Shown: positions 43,719 through 52,356, numbered from the stretch's first letter. The stretch is 64,000 nucleotides of DNA from Limimaricola sp027213785 (GCF_050847355.1 NZ_CP193755.1:2294001-2358000), one strand, 5' to 3'. The notes: generated from the letters alone by a model not told the origin. Translations and numbers: made by a program.

Positions 43719-43856
43719 GACGAACCAGATATGCCCTTTATCCACGGCAATTTCAATGTCGCGCAATCGCGCCGCACGGCCCCCGCCCTTGCCCTATCGC
43801 GCGGCCCGGTGCTAGAGGCTTGTGCCAACGAAACCGAAACGAACCGACGGGGCCAC

Positions 43857-44366
43857 ATGTCACAGTATCCGACCCAGTTCGACAAGGACGCGCTGCTGAA
43901 ATGTTCGCGCGGCGAACTGTTCGGGCCGGGCAACGCCCAGCTTCCGGCGCCGCCGATGCTGATGATGGATCGCATCACCGACATCTCGGGCGATGGCGGC
44001 GAGCACGGCAAGGGCCATGTCGTGGCCGAGTTCGACATCACGCCTGACCTGTGGTTCTTCGAGTGCCACTTTCCGGGCAACCCGATCATGCCCGGCTGCC
44101 TCGGCCTCGACGGGCTGTGGCAGCTGACCGGGTTCAACCTCGGCTGGCGCGGCTGGAAGGGGCGCGGCTACGCGCTCGGCGTCGGTGAGGTGAAGCTCAC
44201 CGGCATGGTGCGCCCCGATCGCAAGAAGCTCACCTATTACGTTGATTTCACCAAGGCGGTTCAGACCCGCCGTCTCACCATGGGCGTCGCCGACGGCCGG
44301 GTCGAGGCCGACGGTGAGACCATCTATCTCGTCAAGGACATGAAGGTCGCTCTCTCCGAGAGCTGA
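43857..44366 (+). CDS. fabA: 3-hydroxydecanoyl-ACP dehydratase/isomerase FabA
   Basis: A 169-residue hot-dog-fold enzyme. The active-site residues are H71 (ECHFPGNPIMPG) and D85 (LGLDGLWQL). It makes and isomerises trans-2-decenoyl-ACP to the cis-3 isomer that founds unsaturated fatty acids in the anaerobic pathway. It is the first gene of fabA-fabB-fabI. ATG 43857 begins 138 bp from the divergent irr start. Confidence 0.96.
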   Translation: MSQYPTQFDKDALLKCSRGELFGPGNAQLPAPPMLMMDRITDISGDGGEHGKGHVVAEFDITPDLWFFECHFPGNPIMPGCLGLDGLWQLTGFNLGWRGWKGRGYALGVGEVKLTGMVRPDRKKLTYYVDFTKAVQTRRLTMGVADGRVEADGETIYLVKDMKVALSES

Positions 44367-44388
44367 ACCCGTCAAGGAAGGAGGCGCC

Positions 44389-45618
44389 ATGCGTCGCGTC
44401 GTCGTCACCGGCCTCGGGGTCGTCTCGCCCATCGGAAACTCGGCCGAGGAAGTGGATGCCGCGCTGCGCGCGGGCCGCTCGGGCATCGAGGCCTCCGAGG
44501 AAATGGCCGAATACGGCTTTCGCAGCCGTGTCGCGGGCACGTTGAAGATCGACCTCAAGGAAGAGATCGACAAGCGGACCCTGCGCTTCATGGGACCGGG
44601 GGCGGGTTACGCCTACCTCTCGATGCGCCAGGCGATCGCCGATGCCGGGCTGACCGAGACCGAGATCTCGAACGAGCGCACCGGCCTGATCGCGGGCTCG
44701 GGCGGTCCCTCGACCTCGAACCTTTTCGCCGCGCATCAGACCGTGCTCAAGACCGGCTCGCCGAAGCGCATCGGGCCGCTCATGGTGCCGCGCGGCATGT
44801 CCTCGACCGTCTCGGCGAACCTCTCGACCGCCTATGCGATCAAGGGCATCAACTACTCGATCACCTCGGCCTGTTCGACCTCGCTGCACTGCATCGGCGC
44901 CGCCGCCGAGCAGATCATGATGGGCAAGCAGGACGTGATGTTCGCCGGCGGCGGCGAGGAGCTCGACTGGACCCTGTCCTGCCTGTTCGACGCGATGGGC
45001 GCGATGTCCTCGAAGTTCAACGACACGCCCGAGAAGGCGTCGCGCGCCTTCGACCGCGACCGTGACGGATTCGTCATCGCCGGTGGCGGCGGCATGGTGG
45101 TGCTCGAGGATCTGGACCACGCCCGCGCGCGCGGCGCCAAGATCTACGCCGAGGTCACCGGCTTCGCCGCGACCTCCGACGGGCATGACATGGTGGCGCC
45201 CTCGGGCGAAGGCGGCGAGCGGGCGATGCGCATCGCGCTCTCCACCCTGCCCGAGGATCGCAAGGTCGGCTACATCAACGCGCATGGCACCTCGACGCCG
45301 GTGGGCGACGTGGGCGAGGTCGAGGCGGTGCGCCGCGTCTTCGGCGAGGGCAACACGCCGCCCATTTCCTCGACCAAGTCGATGACCGGTCACAGCCAGG
45401 GGGCGACCGGCGCGCAGGAGGCGATCTACTGCCTGCTGATGCTCAAGGGCGACTACATCGCACCGTCGATCAACGTCGAGAACCTCGCCGAGGGGATCAA
45501 CGAAGGCGAGATCGCGACCGAACTGCGCGAAAATGCCGGTCTCGACACGGTGATGACCAACAGCTTCGGCTTCGGCGGCACCAACGGCTCGATGCTGCTG
45601 TCGCGCTTCAACGACTGA
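44389..45618 (+). CDS. fabB: 3-oxoacyl-ACP synthase I FabB
   Basis: A 409-residue condensing enzyme. The nucleophile is C162 (SACSTSLHCIG), with catalytic histidines in NAHGTSTPVGD and TGHSQGATGAQE. It elongates cis-3-decenoyl-ACP from FabA, giving unsaturated fatty acids. It lies 22 bp after fabA, with a ggaggcgcc ribosome binding site. Length and order match other Rhodobacterales. Confidence 0.96.
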   Translation: MRRVVVTGLGVVSPIGNSAEEVDAALRAGRSGIEASEEMAEYGFRSRVAGTLKIDLKEEIDKRTLRFMGPGAGYAYLSMRQAIADAGLTETEISNERTGLIAGSGGPSTSNLFAAHQTVLKTGSPKRIGPLMVPRGMSSTVSANLSTAYAIKGINYSITSACSTSLHCIGAAAEQIMMGKQDVMFAGGGEELDWTLSCLFDAMGAMSSKFNDTPEKASRAFDRDRDGFVIAGGGGMVVLEDLDHARARGAKIYAEVTGFAATSDGHDMVAPSGEGGERAMRIALSTLPEDRKVGYINAHGTSTPVGDVGEVEAVRRVFGEGNTPPISSTKSMTGHSQGATGAQEAIYCLLMLKGDYIAPSINVENLAEGINEGEIATELRENAGLDTVMTNSFGFGGTNGSMLLSRFND

Positions 45619-45641
45619 CGAGACAGGCAGGAGAGACGGAC

Positions 45642-46427
45642 ATGATGTCGATGGTGGGCAAGCGCGGGCTTGTCATGGGGGTCGCGAACGACCGCTCTAT
45701 CGCATGGGGCATCGCAAAGGCGCTGCATGGCGCCGGGGCCGAGATGGCCTTCTCCTACCAGGGCGAAACCTTCGGGCGGCGCGTCGCGCCGCTCGTGGCG
45801 CAGCTCAATTCGGATTTCCTGCTCGATGTCGACGTCACCGATGACGCCTCGCTCGACGCCGCCTTCAAGAAGATCGAGGAGCGCTGGGGCCGACTGGATT
45901 TCGTGGTCCACGCGATCGCCTATTCCAACAAGGACGAGCTGACCGGCCGGTTCATCAACACCAGCCGGGAGAACTTCCGCAACTCGCTCGACATCTCCTG
46001 CTATTCGCTGATCGACATCGCTCGCCGCGCCCATCCGCTGATGAGCGCCGGCGGCTCGATCATCACCCTGACCTATCAGGGCTCGAACAAGGTGACGCCC
46101 TTCTACAACGTGATGGGCGTGGCCAAGGCGGCGCTGGAAGCCAGCGTGCGCTACCTTGCCAACGACCTCGGCCCCGAGGGCATCCGCGTCAACGCGGTCT
46201 CCCCCGGCCCGATGAAGACGCTGGCGGGCGCTGCCATCGGCGGCGCGCGCAAGACCTTCAAGCACACCAACATGAATGCGCCGCTGCGCTCAAACGCGAC
46301 GCTCGAGGCCGTGGGGGGCACTGCGCTCTATCTCTGCTCGGACGCGGCGGCCTGCACCACCGGCGAAATCGTGCATGTCGATGGCGGCTACCACGTGCTG
46401 GGCATGCCGCAGAGCGAGAACATCTAA
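45642..46427 (+). CDS. fabI: Enoyl-ACP reductase FabI
   Basis: A 261-residue short-chain dehydrogenase that completes each elongation round using NADH. The nucleotide-binding start is MGVANDRSIAWGIAKAL; catalytic residues are Y145, Y155 and K162 (FYNVMGVAKAALEAS). It is the last gene of fabA-fabB-fabI, 23 bp after fabB, preceded by aggagaga. The triclosan target residues are those of ordinary FabI, not FabV/FabL/FabK. Confidence 0.95.
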   Translation: MMSMVGKRGLVMGVANDRSIAWGIAKALHGAGAEMAFSYQGETFGRRVAPLVAQLNSDFLLDVDVTDDASLDAAFKKIEERWGRLDFVVHAIAYSNKDELTGRFINTSRENFRNSLDISCYSLIDIARRAHPLMSAGGSIITLTYQGSNKVTPFYNVMGVAKAALEASVRYLANDLGPEGIRVNAVSPGPMKTLAGAAIGGARKTFKHTNMNAPLRSNATLEAVGGTALYLCSDAAACTTGEIVHVDGGYHVLGMPQSENI

Positions 46428-46728
46428 AACAGACTGCGAAGCGCGCGGCGGGAGCGCAGGACAGGCGCCTCCGGCCCATGACCGGCGGCCTCGCACCGAT
46501 ATCCGGGCACTGCCGGATATCGGCCCCGAACCGAAGTCGGCGACAGCGGATCGACGGAGCGAGGCGACCGGCTCGTCGTCTTGCGGGGCCGCTCGTTACC
46601 GATCCTGCCTTTGACAAACGGGCCCGGACCTCTCCAGGCCCCCGACGGACCGGACGGGGTCCGTCTGCTGCCGCGCATGGGTTGCCGGGCGTTCCGGACC
46701 GGGTCCGGCATGGGCGGGGAGCGGACAC
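46428..46728. other. Intergenic region between fabI and the FKBP gene
   Basis: About 300 bp with no supported gene. It contains an 11-bp perfect hairpin at 46496-46523 and several overlapping inverted GGACC/GGTCC repeats between 46640 and 46710, which give a structured RNA if transcribed. No promoter for either neighbour is needed here because the genes converge. Confidence 0.5.
46496..46523. terminator. Perfect 11-bp hairpin downstream of fabI
   Basis: CCGATATCCGG (46496-46506) with CCGGATATCGG (46513-46523), loop GCACTG. It is 68 bp after fabI. Without a T-run, its function as a terminator is uncertain. Confidence 0.5.
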
Positions 46729-46767
46729 GAAAAGGCCCCGGCGACAAACGTCGCCAGGGCCTTTCTT
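46729..46767. terminator. Bidirectional intrinsic terminator, fabI/FKBP
   Basis: AAAGGCCC-C-GGCGAC pairs with GTCGCC-A-GGGCCTTT around loop AAAC (about 46730-46763), one mismatch, followed on the plus strand by CTT and on the minus strand by TTTT. It lies 17 bp from the convergent FKBP gene end. Confidence 0.75.
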
Positions 46768-46783
46768 GGTCATGTCACCGGGA

Positions 46784-47218
46784 TCAGGCCGGGTCGACGC
46801 CCACGAGTTCGACCTTGAAGGTCAGGTCCTGACCGGCCAGCGGGTGGTTGGCATCGAGCACCACCTGCTCCTCGGTGGCTTCCATCACCGTCACCGGCAC
46901 GACCTGGCCCTGCGGGGTCTGCATCTGCAGGCGGGTGCCCGGATCGACCGGGATGTCGGCCGGGATCGAGTCGCGCGGCACGGCCTGGCGGGCATTCGGA
47001 TCGGGCTGGCCATAGGCGTTGTCGCAGGCCACCTCGACGGTCTTCTTCTCGCCGACTTCCATGCCGGGCATGGCGCTGTCGAGACCGGGGATGATCTGGC
47101 CGGAGCCGACCTGGAACTCGAGCGGCTCGCGGCCCTCGCTCGAATCGAAGGTCTGGCCGTCCGAAAGGGTGCCGGTGTAATGGATGCGCACGGTGTCGCC
47201 CTGCTTGACTTGCGTCAT
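46784..47218 (-). CDS. FKBP-type peptidyl-prolyl isomerase (SlyD-like)
   Basis: A 144-residue PPIase/chaperone of the SlyD type. The FKBP core begins VKQGDTVRIHYTGTLSDGQTFDSS, and an IF-like insert follows NAYGQPDPNARQAVPRDSIP. The C-terminal His-rich metal tail of E. coli SlyD is missing, as in many alphaproteobacterial members. It probably assists folding of cytoplasmic proteins. It is divergent from the dehalogenase cluster (177 bp between starts) and converges on fabI. Confidence 0.92.
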   Translation of the reverse strand: MTQVKQGDTVRIHYTGTLSDGQTFDSSEGREPLEFQVGSGQIIPGLDSAMPGMEVGEKKTVEVACDNAYGQPDPNARQAVPRDSIPADIPVDPGTRLQMQTPQGQVVPVTVMEATEEQVVLDANHPLAGQDLTFKVELVGVDPA

Positions 47219-47395
47219 GAGCCTCTCCTTGAATGGGGTTCTTGCGGGTGAATGTCTGGAGGCCGCTGCTGGCGGGTGCTCCTCGTCGGTCCCCCCCAAG
47301 GTAGGAAGCCTGACCCCGGATCGCAACCCGATCGCCCCGAGAAGCCTTTCCCTAGGAGGCGGGGCATGCCAGCCTCGCCACCAGAGGGGGATTTC

Positions 47396-48073
47396 ATGAC
47401 CATCACCACAATCGTTTTCGACGCATACGGCACGATTTTCGACGTCGGCGGCGCGGCCCGCATCGCCAGCGCCGAGCCCGGCGGGGAGGCGCTGGCGGAG
47501 AACTGGGAGCAGGTGTCGCGGGACTGGCGCACCAAGCAGCTCGAATACACATGGCTGCGCAGCATCGCCGGCCATCACATCGATTTCGGCCATGTCACCG
47601 CCGACGCGCTGACCTGGACGCTCGAAAAGGCCGGGCTGTCGGACCCGGACCTGCGGGCGCGGCTCCTGGCGCTCTACGACACCCTGCCCGCCTTTCCCGA
47701 AGCGCGCGAGGTGCTCGCCGACCTCAAGGCCAAGGGCCGCAACGTCGCGATCCTGTCGAACGGCGCGCCCGAGATGCTCGACCGCGCGGTCGAATCCGCC
47801 GGCATCGGCGGCAGCCTCGACGCGGTGCTCTCGGCCGAGGCCGCCGGGGTCTACAAGCCCGATGCCCGGGTCTACGACCTCGTGGGCCAGCGTTTCGGCT
47901 GCGAGAAGAACGAGGTGCTTTTCGTCAGCTCGAACTTCTGGGACATCGCCGGCGCGACCGGTTACGGTTTCATCACCGCCTGGGTGAACCGCCATGGCGA
48001 GCCGCGCGACCGGCTCTGGTCGCGACCGACCCATGAGTTGCCCGATCTTACCCATATCGCGGAGTTCGCCTGA
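47396..48073 (+). CDS. Haloacid dehalogenase type II
   Basis: A 225-residue HAD enzyme with the 2-haloacid dehalogenase signature: motif I FDAYGTIFDV, motif II LSNGAPEML, motif III YKPDARVYDLV and motif IV FVSSNFWDIAGA. These residues are those of hydrolytic L-2-haloacid dehalogenases, although many genomic copies act on unknown substrates. The start is ATG 47396 after a caccagagggggat ribosome binding region. Its stop overlaps the next gene's start (TGATG), beginning a four-gene translationally coupled cluster. Confidence 0.9.
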   Translation: MTITTIVFDAYGTIFDVGGAARIASAEPGGEALAENWEQVSRDWRTKQLEYTWLRSIAGHHIDFGHVTADALTWTLEKAGLSDPDLRARLLALYDTLPAFPEAREVLADLKAKGRNVAILSNGAPEMLDRAVESAGIGGSLDAVLSAEAAGVYKPDARVYDLVGQRFGCEKNEVLFVSSNFWDIAGATGYGFITAWVNRHGEPRDRLWSRPTHELPDLTHIAEFA

Positions 48074-48915
48074 TGCCCGAGTTCCGGGCCGAGGATGGGA
48101 CGCGGCTGCACTATCTCGACGAGGGCGAGGGGCTGCCGCTCCTGTGCCTTCCGGGCCTGTCGCGCAACGCCGCCGATTTCGACCATGTCGCGCCGCATCT
48201 GCGCGGCGCGCGGCTGATCCGGCCCGATTATCGCGGTCGCGGCCGCTCGGCCTGGGCCGATCCCGCGACCTATACCGTGATGCAGGAATCGCGCGACGTG
48301 CTGGGGCTGATGGACCATCTCGGCCTGTCGCGCGCCGCGATCCTCGGCACCTCGCGCGGCGGACTGATCGCCATGGCGCTGGCGGCCACCGTGAAGCACC
48401 GGCTGATCGGTGTGGCGCTCAACGATATCGGACCCGATATCGCGCCGGCGGGCCTCGAGACGATCAAGGGCTATCTCGGCATCACGCCCGCGCAGAAGAG
48501 CTTGGAGGAAGCGGCGCGCGACCGGGCCCGCAGCTGGACCGGCTTCGAGGGGGTGCCGCATGAGCGCTGGCTCGCGGAGGTGCGCGGCCATTACGAGGAG
48601 ACGCCGGAGGGGCTGGCCCTGCGCTACGACCCCGCGCTGCGCGACGCGGTACTGGGCGGGGCGGTGCAGCCCGCCCCCGATCTTTGGCCGCTCTTCGACG
48701 CGCTCGGGGGCCTGCCCACCGCGCTGATCCGCGGTGCGAATTCCGAACTCCTGACCGCGGACACGGCGGCCGAGATGCGCCGCCGCCACCCGGACATGAT
48801 CTTCGCCGAGGTCCCCGGGCGCGGTCATGTCCCCTTCCTTGACGAACCGGAAGCGCTCGCGGCATTGGAAGACTGGCTGGGGCGCTGCCGGACCGCGATG
48901 GAGGACGAGACTTGA
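48073..48915 (+). CDS. Alpha/beta-hydrolase
   Basis: A 280-residue alpha/beta-hydrolase. The oxyanion segment is CLPGLSRNAADFDHV, the nucleophile elbow is GTSRGG (Ser), and the C-terminal His is in GRGHVPFLDEPEA. The substrate cannot be deduced; the family contains esterases, epoxide hydrolases and lactonases. It is coupled by TGATG to the dehalogenase and by a TTGA overlap to the dehydratase-like gene. Confidence 0.88.
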   Translation: MPEFRAEDGTRLHYLDEGEGLPLLCLPGLSRNAADFDHVAPHLRGARLIRPDYRGRGRSAWADPATYTVMQESRDVLGLMDHLGLSRAAILGTSRGGLIAMALAATVKHRLIGVALNDIGPDIAPAGLETIKGYLGITPAQKSLEEAARDRARSWTGFEGVPHERWLAEVRGHYEETPEGLALRYDPALRDAVLGGAVQPAPDLWPLFDALGGLPTALIRGANSELLTADTAAEMRRRHPDMIFAEVPGRGHVPFLDEPEALAALEDWLGRCRTAMEDET

Positions 48916-49886
48916 GCGATATCGAGATGATCCGGGCCGCGCGCGCCCGCATCGGTCGCAACCTGAGGCGCACGCCGCTGCTGTCCTCGCCCGCGCTCGA
49001 CGCCATCGCGGGCCGCAGGGTGCTTGTGAAGGCCGAATGCCTGCAGGTCACCGGCTCGTTCAAGGCGCGCGGCGGCTGGTCCGCCGTTTCGGCGATCCCC
49101 GAGGATATGCGGGCGCGTGGCGTCATCGCCTTTTCCTCGGGCAACCACGCGCAGGGCGTCGCGCATGCGGCGAGCGAGCATGGCATCCCGGCGGTGATCC
49201 TGATGCCGGTCGACGCGCCGCAGGCCAAGATCGACAACACCCGCGCGCTGGGCGCGGAGGTCGTGCCGTTCGATCGCAACACCGACGATCGCGACGCGAT
49301 GGGCGCGGCGCTGGCCGAGGCGCGCGGGTTGGCGCTGATCAAGCCCTTCGACGACCCCCTGGTGATCGCGGGCCAGGGCACGCTGGGCCTCGAACTGGCC
49401 GAGCAGGCAGCCGAGGCCGGCGTCACGCACGCCGAGGTGCTGGTCTGCTGCGGCGGCGGCGGGCTGAGTTCCGGCGTGGCGCTGGCGCTCGAGGCCGAGG
49501 CCCCGGGGCTGCGGGTGCGCCCTGCCGAGCCCGAGGGCTTCGACGACGTGGCACGCAGCCTCGCGGCAGGCGAGATCCGCCGTAACGACAGGCTTTCGGG
49601 CTCGATCTGCGACGCGATCGTCACGCCGCAGCCGGGCACGCTCACCTTTCCGATCCTGAAGCGGCTCTGCGGCCCCGGCCTCGCGGTCGGCGACGAGGAG
49701 GCGCTGCGCGCCATGGCGCTCGCGTTCCGCCACCTGCGGGTGGTGATCGAGCCGGGCGGTGCCGTGGCGCTTGCGGCGGCGCTGTTCAGGCCCGAACGGA
49801 TCGATGGCGACGCGGTGATCGCGGTGGCCACCGGCGGCAATGTCGATGCCGCGCTCTATGCCCGCGCGCTGGAGACACTCGCGTGA
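48912..49886 (+). CDS. Threonine/serine dehydratase-like PLP enzyme
   Basis: A 324-residue fold-type II PLP enzyme. The PLP lysine lies in VTGSFKARGGWSAVS, the phosphate loop in CCGGGGLSSGVAL, and SSGNHAQGVAHAA is the family's asparagine-loop. There is no regulatory C-terminal domain, so it resembles catabolic serine/threonine dehydratases or threo-3-hydroxyaspartate ammonia-lyases. Translation appears to begin at TTG 48912 (GGAGGA 7 bp upstream), overlapping the previous stop; ATG 48927 would give a protein five residues shorter. Substrate uncertain. Confidence 0.85.
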   Translation: MSDIEMIRAARARIGRNLRRTPLLSSPALDAIAGRRVLVKAECLQVTGSFKARGGWSAVSAIPEDMRARGVIAFSSGNHAQGVAHAASEHGIPAVILMPVDAPQAKIDNTRALGAEVVPFDRNTDDRDAMGAALAEARGLALIKPFDDPLVIAGQGTLGLELAEQAAEAGVTHAEVLVCCGGGGLSSGVALALEAEAPGLRVRPAEPEGFDDVARSLAAGEIRRNDRLSGSICDAIVTPQPGTLTFPILKRLCGPGLAVGDEEALRAMALAFRHLRVVIEPGGAVALAAALFRPERIDGDAVIAVATGGNVDAALYARALETLA

Positions 49887-50692
49887 TCGTCGAGGCGCGA
49901 GATGGCTGCCGCCTCGCGACGCGGCTGCAGGGGCCGGATGGCGCGCCTGCGCTGGTGCTGGCGCATGGGCTGGGCATGGACATGACGCTGTGGGACGCGG
50001 TGCTGCCGCTCCTGCCGGGCGACATCCGGGTGCTGCGCTACGATTTGCGCGGCCACGGCAATTCCGACGCACCGCCCGCCCCCTATTCGATGGGCCAGCT
50101 GGTCTCGGACGCCGAGGCGGTGATCGAGGCGCACGGCCTCGCCGACACGGTCTTCGCAGGGCTGTCGCTGGGCGGCATGGTGGCGCAGGGGCTGGCGGTG
50201 AAGCGGCTCGATCTGGTGCGCGGGCTGGTGCTGTCGAACACCGCCGCCAAGATCGGCACGCCGAAGCTGTGGGAGGAGCGGATCGCCGCGATCCGTCGCG
50301 GCGGCGTCGCCGCGCAGGCGGACGCGGTGCTCGACCGCTGGCTCGGGCGCGACGCGCGGCACGGATCGGTGGCGGCGCGGGCGCGCCGGGTGCTGACCGG
50401 CACCCCGCTCGAAGGATATGCCGGGTCGAGCGCCGCCGTTTCGGGCACCGATTTCTGGACACCGGTGTCGGGGCTGCGCCTTCCGGTTCTGGGTCTCGCA
50501 GGGGCCGAGGACCGCTCGACGCCCCCCGACCTGATGCGCGAGACGGTGGAGCTGATCCCCGGCGCCCGGTTCGAAATCATCCGACGCGCCGGACACCTGT
50601 CACCTGCGGAACGCCCGGAGGACTGGGCCGCGCATGTGACAGGCTTCCTGCGCGCGATCGGGCATGCCGGGGTCCCGCCCGGCGCGCCCTGA
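49883..50692 (+). CDS. Alpha/beta-hydrolase, 3-oxoadipate enol-lactonase-like
   Basis: A 269-residue hydrolase similar to PcaD: AHGLGMDMTLWDAVLPLLPG, nucleophile GLSLGGMVAQG, and C-terminal His in RAGHLSPAERPEDW. It starts at GTG 49883 (GTGA overlap with the upstream gene). No other beta-ketoadipate pathway genes are present, so the pcaD function is not established; it may act on a lactone or ester of the same pathway as its neighbours. Confidence 0.85.
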   Translation: MIVEARDGCRLATRLQGPDGAPALVLAHGLGMDMTLWDAVLPLLPGDIRVLRYDLRGHGNSDAPPAPYSMGQLVSDAEAVIEAHGLADTVFAGLSLGGMVAQGLAVKRLDLVRGLVLSNTAAKIGTPKLWEERIAAIRRGGVAAQADAVLDRWLGRDARHGSVAARARRVLTGTPLEGYAGSSAAVSGTDFWTPVSGLRLPVLGLAGAEDRSTPPDLMRETVELIPGARFEIIRRAGHLSPAERPEDWAAHVTGFLRAIGHAGVPPGAP

Positions 50693-50706
50693 GAGCCTGA
50701 GCCGGC

Positions 50707-51432
50707 TCAGAGACCCGGCACTATGTCGAACAGGCTGCGGCTGTCGAAGCTGGTCCCGGACATCGGCCCAAAGCCGATCTCGGCGCCGATCGCCAGATAG
50801 GTCTCGTCGCCGCTGAAGGCGTCCTCCTCGGCCTCGATCCGGCCCAGTTCGCCCCAGAGCCGCGGCCCGCCATCGATCCGGTAGCCGCCGCCGAGCGCCA
50901 CGCGCATCAGCTCGGCATTGCCCTCGCCATCGGCGACGCCGAAATCGCCCGTGGCGAAGATCTGCGGCGTGATGTCGTAAAGCGCCGAGACGCCCGCGAG
51001 GTTGATGTCGCCCAGATCGCCGTCATGCCGCGCCAGATAGCCCTCGGCGCGCAGCCCGTAGACCTCGCCCGCGCCCTCGATCCCGAAGATCTCGGCGTCG
51101 CCATCCTCATAGCCGTCGCGGCCGATGAAGGCCCCGAAGCGGGCATCGCCGAACGCCATCAGCGGCCCGAAATCATAGATCGCGTGCAGCGTCGCGTTGG
51201 TGCCATCCGAGCCGAAGCCGGAAAAGCCATAGGAGGCGAGGTCGAGCGCCAGGCCGAAGCCCGCGCCGACATCGAACTGCAACCCGCCCGAATAGGTGGT
51301 GTAGCCGATATCGGCCTCCTCGAAGAAGGCCGAGGTCTCGACCGAAAGCGTGCCGCCCGCAAAGCCTTGCGCCTGCGCCGCGCCCGCCGCGACGATGCCG
51401 AATGCTGCCGCCGTGAATGCCCGTGTGATCAT
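50707..51432 (-). CDS. Outer-membrane beta-barrel-like protein of unknown function
   Basis: A 241-residue exported protein. Residues 1-21 are a Sec signal peptide (ending AGAAQA). The mature protein is Gly-rich with alternating hydrophobic/polar residues and many Tyr/Phe, as in porins (for example SGGLQFDVGAGFGLALDLASYGF and RVALGGGYRIDGGPRLWGELG). The final residue is Leu rather than the usual Phe/Trp. Similar small porin-like proteins are common in Rhodobacteraceae; no function can be assigned. Confidence 0.7.
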   Translation of the reverse strand: MITRAFTAAAFGIVAAGAAQAQGFAGGTLSVETSAFFEEADIGYTTYSGGLQFDVGAGFGLALDLASYGFSGFGSDGTNATLHAIYDFGPLMAFGDARFGAFIGRDGYEDGDAEIFGIEGAGEVYGLRAEGYLARHDGDLGDINLAGVSALYDITPQIFATGDFGVADGEGNAELMRVALGGGYRIDGGPRLWGELGRIEAEEDAFSGDETYLAIGAEIGFGPMSGTSFDSRSLFDIVPGL

Positions 51433-51658
51433 CTGCTCATGTTCCGCTGGTTGGTCTTGATGCCGTTTCCGCGATCGCTTTCTACACCGCCCCGTGATCG
51501 GGCCACAGCCCTATTCGCACCTTGATCCGTCTGGACCGCCGCACCGCGCCGGATGCGCGGGACCTTGCCGAGCGATGGGGCCGGTATATCTCTATTGCAG
51601 CGAGGCCCCGAGCCGGCATGTCGTCGGCACAGCGGACGCCCGATCAAAGGACAGTTTG

Positions 51659-51874
51659 ATGAACGCCCTCGAATCCACTTTCGCCAAACTCGAAGCCCGC
51701 ATGATCCGCGCTACCGGCGCGGCACCCGATCGTCCTGCCCCGACCCCCGTCCCCGAGACCAAGTGCGACGTCACCACCCGCGCCGCCAAGGCGATCCTCG
51801 ACGCCGAGACCGAGGCCCGCAACGCCAAGATCGCCGCTTTGCGCGCGGCGCGCCTGGAAGGGAAGAAAGGCTGA
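51659..51874 (+). CDS. Small hypothetical protein
   Basis: A 71-residue protein, Ala-rich and basic at its C-terminus, with a coiled-coil-like second half (TRAAKAILDAETEARNAKIAALRAARL). A good ribosome binding site (aaagga) lies 8 bp before ATG 51659. I do not recognise a family. It sits between a porin-like gene and tRNA-Arg. Confidence 0.6.
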   Translation: MNALESTFAKLEARMIRATGAAPDRPAPTPVPETKCDVTTRAAKAILDAETEARNAKIAALRAARLEGKKG

Positions 51875-51903
51875 GACCGGATCGAGACCCGCCGCGAGGC
51901 GGC

Positions 51904-51980
51904 TGGCGATCCCACGAGGACTCGAACCCCGAACCTGCTGATTAGAAGTCAGCTGCTCTATCCAGTTGAGCTATGGGACC
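51904..51980 (-). tRNA. tRNA-Arg (anticodon TCT)
   Basis: A 77-nt tRNA read on the minus strand. The 5' acceptor strand is GGTCCCA, pairing with TGGGATC, the discriminator is G and CCA is encoded. The anticodon loop is CTTCTAA with anticodon TCT at 51944-51946, reading AGA (and AGG by wobble). D- and T-loops are normal (GGTTCGAGTCC). No integrase or att-like duplication was found beside it. Confidence 0.97.
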
Positions 51981-52260
51981 TTGCCTCTGACCGGGCGGGA
52001 CCGGTCGACTCGGGCTGGCTGGAAGTTGCAAGAACCACCCCTTGGGATCAAGGGTATATTGGGGATATTCCCGTCCCGTCCGTGGCGAAACGGTCTGCCC
52101 GAAGCCTGGAATGACCGTCGCCACAGCCATCTCGTGTCAATGGAGGCTTGGGCGAACGGATGCGACTCGCTCTTCCCCGGTCGAGTTATCATGCCCGGAC
52201 CGGTGGAGGGCCCATCACGAAGCCGTGGGCGCGGTGACATCCCGCATCCCTTTCGACGCC
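51981..52260. other. Intergenic region left of the Tat-protein gene
   Basis: About 280 bp with no supported gene between tRNA-Arg and the palindrome at 52261. Some short frames exist but lack start signals and coding texture. Confidence 0.5.
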
Positions 52261-52291
52261 GGAATTTGCTATGGCTTCCATAGGGAATTCC
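52261..52291. promoter_or_regulatory. 31-bp interrupted palindrome upstream of the Tat-protein gene
   Basis: GGAATT-TG-CTATGG, CTT, CCATAG-GG-AATTCC: arms match except for the central TG/GG steps. It lies 65 bp before the start codon and would be in position for an operator. It is AT-rich relative to its flanks. Confidence 0.5.
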
Positions 52292-52356
52292 GCACGCAGT
52301 CATGACCGTCCCGGGAGGCATCGCGGACCTCGTGGGCTCAGACAGGAGGGACCGAG

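Noticed and set aside
51904..51980. tRNA-Arg as an integration site for an accessory island
   Set aside because: No integrase, no duplicated tRNA 3' end and no change in gene type beside it.
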